A DNA stretch of 64,000 nt. It comes from Atopsyche davidsoni (Eukaryota > Arthropoda > Insecta > Trichoptera > Hydrobiosidae). Below the pieces are notes generated by a model, which saw only the letters and a list, made by a program, of their open reading frames with translations, ran no database searches and was not told where the DNA came from. Shown here piece by piece: positions 56,561 to 64,000 of the stretch (its first letter is position 1; every line of letters starts with the position of its first letter). The DNA is taken from the NCBI GenBank assembly GCA_022113835.1, contig JAILWY010000027.1, forward strand, positions 3,164,501-3,228,500, given 5' to 3'. The position numbers were made by a program, and so were the translations under genes.

Positions 56561-57359
56561 GAAACTAGGTTAATGGTTTATCTTTAGAGTTTTACTAGAA
56601 ACTTTGAGTAATTAACCGATATTTGTTCGAAGAACAGATGACTTTACCATCCGGTATCAGTATTACCAAAAATTACTTTTGGATAGCAATATACTGTAAT
56701 TGACGGACTCTGAGATAAGTACACTTGGATTTTTTAAAAATACTTTAAATTGGGGCAGTATGAAGTGAATATTGAGACTGTATTAAAGCTATTAGCGAAG
56801 TTCTATCAATAACTTACTCGAAAGTCAACGACGGTTTATAGTATCAAGAGTGAATATTAACTGAGTATTGCTAGTATGAATTATTTTTTAAAACTTGACT
56901 TGCAAATAATTTTAGGGGTGAAGTAGTATTTATTTCAACTAAAATATTGCTGGGTATTTTAGTGGCGTCTAAAAGATTTTGATTTGAAACATGCAAATTT
57001 GTGTACTGAATAAAAATACGTAAATACTCTTTTCAGCTTGATAACGAAGGCTTTCAGTGATAATTTTATACTTACTAGTGAATAATATTTATGAAATATT
57101 TATTTATTTAAAATTTATATGAATATATGATTTGATGCATAAAATAATACTTCGAGAGTAGTATCTAATATCTTACAAATAAATTGAACAACAACAGAAA
57201 AGATTTTTTCATCAGAGAGATCGGTAATAATGTTGTAGTGATAGTGACATAAAAATAAACCTCACAGAATATTTCGTCTTCATCCAGTGACAGCAGTCAA
57301 AAACAAACTCCAAATCTATCCATAAACGTAGTGTTTCAAAATATTCCACTAGAATAAAT

Positions 57360-57530
57360 CTACCCCTAGTGGAATATGAGGGACGCATCCCCCTCCCGCT
57401 AAGTCGCTAGTTGATACGGAGGTGGCTTTGTCTCCAACCCTCCGTGGTTCCCTCCCCAACACATTATTCCCGACAGTGTCGGAGCCACTTTTCAAGGCTT
57501 CAAGTATCAATCATACCCCGGGAAAAAGGA
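57360..57530. other. GC-richer island
   Basis: CATCCCCCTCCCGCTAAGTC near 57387 and CCGACAGTGTCGGAGCC near 57469, which contains the hairpin CCGACAGTGTCGG. No gene is recognised. Confidence 0.28.
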
Positions 57531-58137
57531 AAATGTTATTCCGTTGTTCTTTGCCTTTACATATCTTACGGTCTAATGTATTCTGATATATTTTTGTTGT
57601 TATGAATATTTTCTTGTTTTCGTCTTGTATTCTTTTCGCGTGTGAATATACATGACTTTCACATTAATGTAATTAAACATCGCGTCATAATAAACAGGAA
57701 AGTATTACATATCAAAGCTCTTCGTTTAAATGAAACTCTTTGTGTAATTTTTTTAAAAGGCAAATATACTTATACTAATAAAATAACTATTTTTCTTACA
57801 ATGTTCAACACGATTTTGCACAAATTCCTTCAGGCTCTAATGGCAGATTCAGTTTACAAAAAGACATCACCAAAAGCATGTGAATTTTCAATAAATATTT
57901 TTAAAAAAGACAGCTAAAAATTATTAGTGCGTATGCTTTTAAAAAACTTTCTTAGACTACTTAAAAAAATGATTTTGTTACATTTAAAATATGTTAACAA
58001 ATGAAAAAAATAGTTCCCATCATACAAATATTTTTAATAGTGCTATATTCTGTAGGAGTTTCATATCATGGTGACTTTATAATAAAAACTAAAAAAATAT
58101 ATTGTGAATAAATAAAGAAATGTTTCATTTTTTGAAG

Positions 58138-58179
58138 CAACTAGTTTCGCCAACATGCTAGGTGGAAATCTTCAAACAC
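58138..58179 (-). repeat. Possible decayed hammerhead of a Penelope-like repeat
   Basis: On the minus strand, GGCGAAACTAGTTGC keeps the GAAACTAGT half of the motif found at 35326, but the first core strand reads TTGAAGA instead of CTGATGA. Stem II (CCACC...GTTGG) is imperfect. If homologous, it is inactive. Confidence 0.3.
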
Positions 58180-58879
58180 AGTGCTCTTAAATATATTCAT
58201 GTTGAATACTACTTCTTAAGCTATGTCACACGTTTGGAATCACCCTGTATATTAAAATTGAAAATATATCGTATCAAAAATCAATAATGGCGATGGTGGG
58301 GTCCAGCAGTCGAAGAAGTCGTGATGCAGGAGGTCGTGACAAGTCCACCAGGGTGACCATCGCCGAGGCCAGTTGGCTCGATGGACCACTCTCGATGGAG
58401 GCGCGGACTCGGAAATGGAAAGCATCTCATAATTTGATTATTAATTTGATGACAGCTATTGAATTTGAAGAGTGATGATACGCGCTGCATAGCTTTAAAG
58501 TTTCATCAACATCCGGTGGCTTATCAGTAATAAGTATGGTGTACACAGTGACTCAAAAGCCATGGAATCACTTCATCACTTCTGAGTCAAAAAATCTTTT
58601 TTTTTTTAGGTTTTTTGACACGATGATAAAAACATGCGTGTTAGTCTCATTTTGTATATATATTTTTAAGAATTTATTTTAAAAAATGCTTCAATATGAT
58701 GATCTCCTTCCACAATTGATGCGATGGGTTTTAAGTCGTCGTGTATACGAACCTGGGATCAAACACAGGAAATTGCTAGTTTATGACTTGGTGTGGAGTG
58801 AAACTCAGCAGCACCCTGGCCAAATATACAAAATAAATCAAATTAAATATTGCCCTGGGTATCAAAAGACTGAGTAATC

Positions 58880-60530
58880 GCTGAGCATCAAATATAAATA
58901 TGTATTGAAAACACAATAAAAGTTTATTTAGCCTTTTAACCAACGTTCAAGATAAATAAAATCAATGAATATAATTGTAAAGATATGCATATCTGAAAAA
59001 ATATCAGTACATATAAATGTATACTAATATTTTTTAAACAGCCTCTTGTAATTTAAGATCATTTTTCACTCAAACAAAGGCATTTGGTAATAGTTGCATT
59101 TAATTAGAATTTAAAACTGCATCCTGCAACTTTGAATGCAAAAAATGACCTAATACTAGGAAAAAATGTGATTAATACTGTCTTATCTATATCACAAATT
59201 AATAAGTAACTAATATTGAAATCTAATTGATTTCTTTAAGGATATGTCGGCAACCAATTTATGATTTATTGATATATGTAGGATTTTTTTTTAGTTTTAT
59301 TGACATATTAATTGTTATTGTATATTAATAAGTAGATTTGTTGTATATAATTCAATACGTGGTTAATTAATCGGTTTTATAAAGAAGTAACTATTACCAA
59401 GAATATTTTTTTATTTAAATATTTTTATATGTGAGTCATTTGTATCATCATTTGTAAATGATTATGAAAATCCTTCGCCTTAAAATACTTGTCTTAACTT
59501 GACACTGTAACCTCTTGTCTGTGACTTAGTTGAAGTATGTTTTAATAATTTAAATTAATACCCCATTTTAAATATAAAAATTTGAGCTGCAAGAAAAATA
59601 AATTAATTCCTATATTTTTCTGGAAAGTTTTCAGTATTTTTTTTTCCAAGCGCGCTGAATTCGTAACAAAATGTAAAGTATTTGCGTCAATCTGTAATTT
59701 TTAGAATAAATATCTACAATCATTGTACTTATTTTTTTTTAATACGGATATAACAAATAAATAGATTATTTTGGTTTAATATAAAAATTATTTTGCAGTA
59801 TTAATAATATTTAACAGAACACGCCATAATCTGAACAGTATATTTTTACTGCCTAATAATTATTTGTAAAGAAGTGGGCGGAATATTCCTTTGAAGTTTT
59901 TATACATTCTAAATTAGTGTACTTATAACAAATTTAATTAATTATTGATTATTGTGTCTACTGATAGCATTATTAGATTCATTAAATTATTCTGAAATAT
60001 ATAATTATAGTAATCCATTAGAAAGTTGCTTCAAATAATTACACACTGCTGCTAACGAAATTAAATATGGCTTTACGAGTAAACCGTTTTGTATCTAAAG
60101 ATAACATATATAACATACAAAGATTTTTCGATTAATACAACCGGCTACGTTATGTTTAGATCAGGGGTGGTCAACTTGATTTAATAGGCGAGGTTTTTTT
60201 TCCAATTCTGAAGCTAATTATTGGCTTCCAGTGTATCGTAATATTTAATTATTCAACGGCAACTTCAAGGAAATTGCGATCACATTGATTTTTGTATGTA
60301 TTTTAATGATAATTTGAACTACGTATTTTAAAATAGCTTACTAGAGAATACTCCCCATGTATCAGTATAAAGAAAATCTATTCTACCCAGAGTAAAGTGT
60401 TTATGAAAATGCGCTCGTATGAACTACGAAATGCCAACGAAAATTTCTTCTACTAAGGTTTAAGTAAACTGATTCAAGGCTCGGGTAATCTAATCTAAGA
60501 TTTGGGTAAAATAGAATATTAGTGGCGGGT
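58880..60530. other. AT-rich DNA without recognised genes
   Basis: AT-rich throughout. CAGGGGTGGTCAACTTGA at about 60162 resembles the end of some hAT elements or insect repeats, but no partner end was found. Nothing else is supported. Confidence 0.45.
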
Positions 60531-60959
60531 AAGTGAGGTCGGCGGATATTGATGGCGGCCATTACGGGCACGCAGGACAAACTTGTTTACCGATTGTTAA
60601 GTCCAGATTGTACTGCTACTGGTTGCGACCACGTTACTCGACAAAGTTGTTGCTTCCACCATTATCTAATTGGAAAAAAAAATATTCTATATAGCTTGAG
60701 GAAAAGTATAAATAAGCAAAACTGACACATTTGCAACCAGCCTCTTAATTTTGTGTCTAATTTTATTGTTAAGCTTAAACAAAGTGTATTAATATCACAG
60801 CGTGTATATAAAACACAGTAAACGTAATATACCTGTATGAGTAAAAAAATATAGGTTTTTCTGTTATTGAGTAATATTCGTAAAGTCTGCTTACAGTTAA
60901 GATTTATTAGAAGGTACTCGTGTACTGTACAGAATAAAATATATCTTCTTACATTAAAG

Positions 60960-61210
60960 AACAATTTACTAGAAACATCCCACCCAGGCCTCAGCTGGTC
61001 ATGTCATCCCCCTGCGAGTCCTCTCGCGGCACAACACCTGCCTGCGGGCTCCTCACTTAATTATCTCACCTCCCGTCCGTCTGCTTACCCTGAGGATATT
61101 TATTCCCGGCCTAGTCCTTTAGTATTCCCTCGGGAGACCCGAGTATCCCGGCCAGTTTATCTTCCAGGGTTTTTCTTCCTCGCAACTCCCAGGGTTAGCG
61201 AAGGGTGGGT
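60960..61210. other. Less AT-rich island, C-rich
   Basis: CCCAGGCCTCAGCTGGTCAT near 60983 through CCTCCCGTCCGTCTGCTTAC near 61069. The longest frame has no domain. It is a candidate conserved noncoding element. Confidence 0.28.
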
Positions 61211-62904
61211 TTTTACACCTTTGGAAAAACCACTTTCTTTGATTAACTTGGATATTTTGGATGTGTTTATAAATAGGAAATATATACTACACGTTGTGTT
61301 TTTGACAGATCGTTTTTTTTGTGAATTTAAATTAGACAGCAAGGTATTCTGTAATAATAGAAATTGAACATAAATTTTACGCTTACCATAAAAGGAGAAA
61401 AATTAATTTAATGCAATAATTATTTATATTTAAGGCATTTGACCGTCTGCACACTCAATTCAATTGACTTATTTTTATTATAACAGTATAAAAATTAAAT
61501 AAAAAAATAATCAGTGTTGTTATTTCATCGAATATTTTTTGTTGAAGCACACATGTAAATTATATTTAAAAACTTAATTCAATGTCCTTAACATTTTAGT
61601 ATAAAAAAAACAACATTTTTATCCACTGTATAATATAATATATTTTAATCTAACTGGTTCATTATATATTCATTACATAACTTTCAGATTTTAATTTGTA
61701 ATTTAATTTTTTTTTACATGTGATTGAATGGGAGCTCTCATTCGATTACATGTAAAAGATACACAACAAGACTGCTCATTTCCAAATAAGAAAACAAAAA
61801 ATACCAGCGTACATTTTGTTGCTCGCTCTTCGCTTAATCTCGGGACTACTCCGGCGATTGGAAGCAACGGAATTTATTTGGAAGAAGATAAAAGTTCAGA
61901 CACAACAGGGGGTGGTACAGGGTTGGCGGGGGATGAGGGTGGCCGTCTCGGTGACGGTCTGAGAGAACAGAGATAGCGAGGATAGGGTGACTGGGAAAAA
62001 AGTATTTTTTGCTCCAAGTTTTCTTTAGTCTGCAGCCTTTCTTTATTCGTTTCCAAAAACTGCACATAACTAGTTATACCGCAACCGTGCCATATAGAGA
62101 CAATTTCTTTAAACCAGATTGTCTTGTGATTGAAGCTATATTTTATTGAAACCAAGTCTGCTTTTCAATGAAATAAAAAGAGTCATATACCATACTATTT
62201 ATCAAGTATACTCGTGATTGCAATATATTTTACTGTACTACACACAAATGAAACGACTTCTCTGCTCAATTTTTTTGTAGTACAAATTATTTGATTAAAA
62301 CCTTAGTGTAGTTGAAAGTAAAGTCGATACGAAATAGTCAATTGGGATATGATTTAATTAACTAGTATATTTGAAATACTATTTTTCCAGGTGCAACATA
62401 CGCTTAGACTATCTCTCAAATCGATCGTAAAGTATGATGTATTAGAATTTCTCTGAAAACAGTCACAAATATAAAGTGTGATTATATTTAAATTTCAGGG
62501 AGTATCAAAGCTTCCTGAATTTTTTTTAATATTGCGTTGAATTTTTCTCAAAGCTATCATAATTATACAGTGTGATTCTCAACAAACTTTTGAGGGTGTC
62601 CAAGATGCCTGAACGGATATAAAACTAGGCATCGATTTTTTCGAAGTAACTCGAAGTAAGGTAAGGAAGTTGCCAAGCGACGACACATGCCCTTGTGATG
62701 ATATTACTCCACAAACAGTCATCCACTTTGTGGGTTCATGCCCCATCTTTGGCCTTCAGAGACACCTACTGGACAGAAGGGCCTGTGCCTGGATGACCTG
62801 AAGTCAGTGGCGAGACACCCACAGTTGAAGAAACCACAAAGCTGCCTACACGCGCTTCAATACAATACAGATATTAACCTTAACTTCTCCTAAAGTGCCT
62901 TTTC

Positions 62905-63060
62905 TCATAGGAGGTTGGTCATCATCTCACTGAACATATCTCTATTCTATGCCAGACTTATTAGTTCGTCTGTGCTCCCGATTTTCAACCTCTGTTGCAA
63001 TTTCAGTATCCATGTATTTTTTTTCTTCCTTTGCCTCTTTTTCAAGTTGCAGTAAAATAT
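62905..63060 (-). pseudogene. Non-LTR retrotransposon C-terminal tail, with premature stop
   Basis: KKNTWILKLQQRLKIGSTDE, then LISLA, a stop in place of Gln, then NRDMFSEMMTNLL and a stop. The copy at 47760-47886 is open across the same point, so this one is further decayed. Confidence 0.5.
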
Positions 63061-63078
63061 ATTTGTTATTTCCGCAGG

Positions 63079-63324
63079 TTCCACTTGACGAGCGACGACA
63101 CATGCCCTTGTGATGATATTACTCCACAAACAGTGATCCACCTTGTAAGTTCATGCCCAATCTTTAGCCTTCAGAGACACCAACTGGAGAGCCAATGCCG
63201 ACAGGAGAACCTGTGCCTGGATGACCTGAAGTCAGTGGCGAGACACCCACAGTTGATGAAGTCACTGGATGGCTTCTTGAAGCGTGCCATCGGAACCTTA
63301 AAGAAGATAAACCAGGGGGTGTAG
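63079..63324 (+). pseudogene. Non-LTR retrotransposon C-terminal fragment with CCHC cluster
   Basis: DDTCPCDDITPQTVIHLVSS, then CPIFSLQRHQLESQCRQENL, ending LKKINQGV and TAG. It is longer than the copy at 47959-48180 because it keeps a QCRQENLCLDDLK block. The open frame extends upstream without family features. The polymerase is missing. Confidence 0.55.
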
Positions 63325-63474
63325 CTTCAGTCACTCCCATGTATAGCACAATTTCGATTGACTAGTTTGGAAAGTTTTCTCAAATTGTGATGACAAACCT
63401 TGTACATTGCATACTTAAGTAAGCAATACTTGGCGTACATCTTGTTAGTGCGCTGGGTGTACAGTGCATGTGAG

Positions 63475-63660
63475 TAGGACAGGGTAAGCAGGGCGGGTGA
63501 TGGGGGTGTGGGGGTGTGCTGGGGGTGCTGGGGTGTGGGGGTATGGGGGTGCAGGGTGGTGCTCGGAGACAGCGGGCCGCGGACGGCGGCGGCGCGTGCA
63601 GTAAACCTCGCCTTGATTAATGGTCCGCGACCCACGGTTCAGGGGCGGGGCCGACACTCG
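63475..63660 (+). repeat. G-rich run (quadruplex candidate) and GC-rich island
   Basis: From 63491 to 63557 there are at least seven runs of four or five G separated by short T/G/C linkers (GTGATGGGGGTGTGGGGGTG). Directly after comes GCGGGCCGCGGACGGCGGCG near 63572. The G run meets the simple rule for an intramolecular G-quadruplex several times over. Open frames on the other strand (Pro/Thr/His-rich) are artefacts of the repeat. Confidence 0.6.
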
Positions 63661-63669
63661 CAATAGAAG

Positions 63670-64000
63670 CAAAACAAAAATAATCAAAATGCACGCCATC
63701 ACACGTAACGCCTGCTTCGCATATTACACTCTACTAGCACTAAATTAATATTTGCTATTATAAAATTTCGTTATTTTTTTAAACTTTTGAAACACCCTAT
63801 TCAAATTCTAAGGAAAGGCTTATATAATAATGCTACTGAGCAGCCGCAATACGCAAACTTTTCCTGTACCCGGGGACCCACTACACTATTATCCCCTTAG
63901 AAAACTATGAACACTAATTGTGGTATATTGAGGTGGTCGCCAACCTCCTCTGAGGAGAGCCACCCGATGAAGAAGATACAAATTCTCACAGACAAGACTG
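63670..64000. other. Window end, no gene recognised
   Basis: Mixed composition. A patch at 63840-64000 is less AT-rich (TGTACCCGGGGACCCACTAC near 63865). No coding or RNA feature is supported before the window ends. Confidence 0.4.

Larger units (their letters stand above)
62650..63410. repeat. Second locus of the composite retrotransposon-tail cassette, partly duplicated
   Basis: A truncated plus-strand CCHC tail (62676-62827) is interrupted by CACAAAGCTGCCTACACGCG (62831), the end of a GCCTACACG-type element. Next come the minus-strand tail (62905-63060) and then a full plus-strand CCHC tail (63079-63324). The following GTATAGCACAATTTCG and TGTGATGACAAACCTTGTAC match 48200-48265. Order and orientation equal those at 47691-48270. 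Confidence 0.7.

Noticed and set aside
60162..60182. hAT terminal repeat CAGGGGTGGTCAA
   Set aside because: The phrase resembles some hAT ends, but no inverted partner or 8 bp duplication was found nearby.
26701..64000. A second Hox gene (zen, Hox3 or pb) downstream of Dfd
   Set aside because: No other WFQNRR-type helix, YPWM-type motif or homeobox exon was found on either strand. Noncoding exons cannot be excluded.

Overview
This window looks like part of an insect Hox complex. It is AT-rich eukaryotic DNA with one confident cellular gene, the Hox4-class homeobox gene Deformed (Dfd). Dfd lies on the + strand as two coding exons (13991-14585 and 25162-25766) around a 10.6 kb intron, and joining them gives 399 residues. 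The first exon has the MSSFLM start, a PDPKFPP..EEYSQQDY block and the YPWM hexapeptide. The second holds a Dfd-type homeodomain and the C-terminal [11 protein letters not shown]. Large introns, GT-AG splicing, insect-type retroelements and this protein all point to an insect. I cannot name the order.

Layout. 1-2953: AT-rich intergenic DNA. 2954-11554: an 8.6 kb satellite of 399 bp units, nearly identical to one another, which flips orientation at 7872-7895. Every full unit carries a 74-nt tRNA-like cloverleaf with intact-looking Pol III A and B boxes. There are 12 complete copies on the minus strand, 9 on the plus strand and one truncated copy at the flip. 12861-13990: upstream region of Dfd, with candidate TATA motifs and a short uORF whose stop overlaps the Dfd start codon. 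13991-26700: Dfd with its intron and 3' region. The intron holds several less AT-rich islands (candidate enhancers) and a solitary relative of the satellite unit at 22634-22920. 26700-64000: no cellular gene recognised. By the usual Hox order this side would lead toward Hox3/zen and pb, but that is inference.

The right-hand 37 kb is a mix of GC-rich islands, which are candidate regulatory elements, and mobile DNA. The mobile DNA includes tandem and inverted fragments of a Penelope-like or retrozyme repeat carrying hammerhead ribozyme motifs (35032-35893, 39125-39405). A complete, recent LTR retrotransposon lies at 43333-47257, with identical 261 bp LTRs and a TCCAT target duplication. It has only a gag-like ORF, swollen by in-frame minisatellites, and no pol. 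There are also non-LTR retrotransposon remnants (41684-42030, 47760-48180, 62676-63324) and a family of short elements with GCCTACACGCGC-type terminal inverted repeats.

The best candidates for something undescribed are the inverted satellite of tRNA-like modules just upstream of a Hox gene, with its solitary relative inside the Dfd intron, and the gag-only LTR element with coding minisatellites. Many short open frames in the window are chance frames and were left out.
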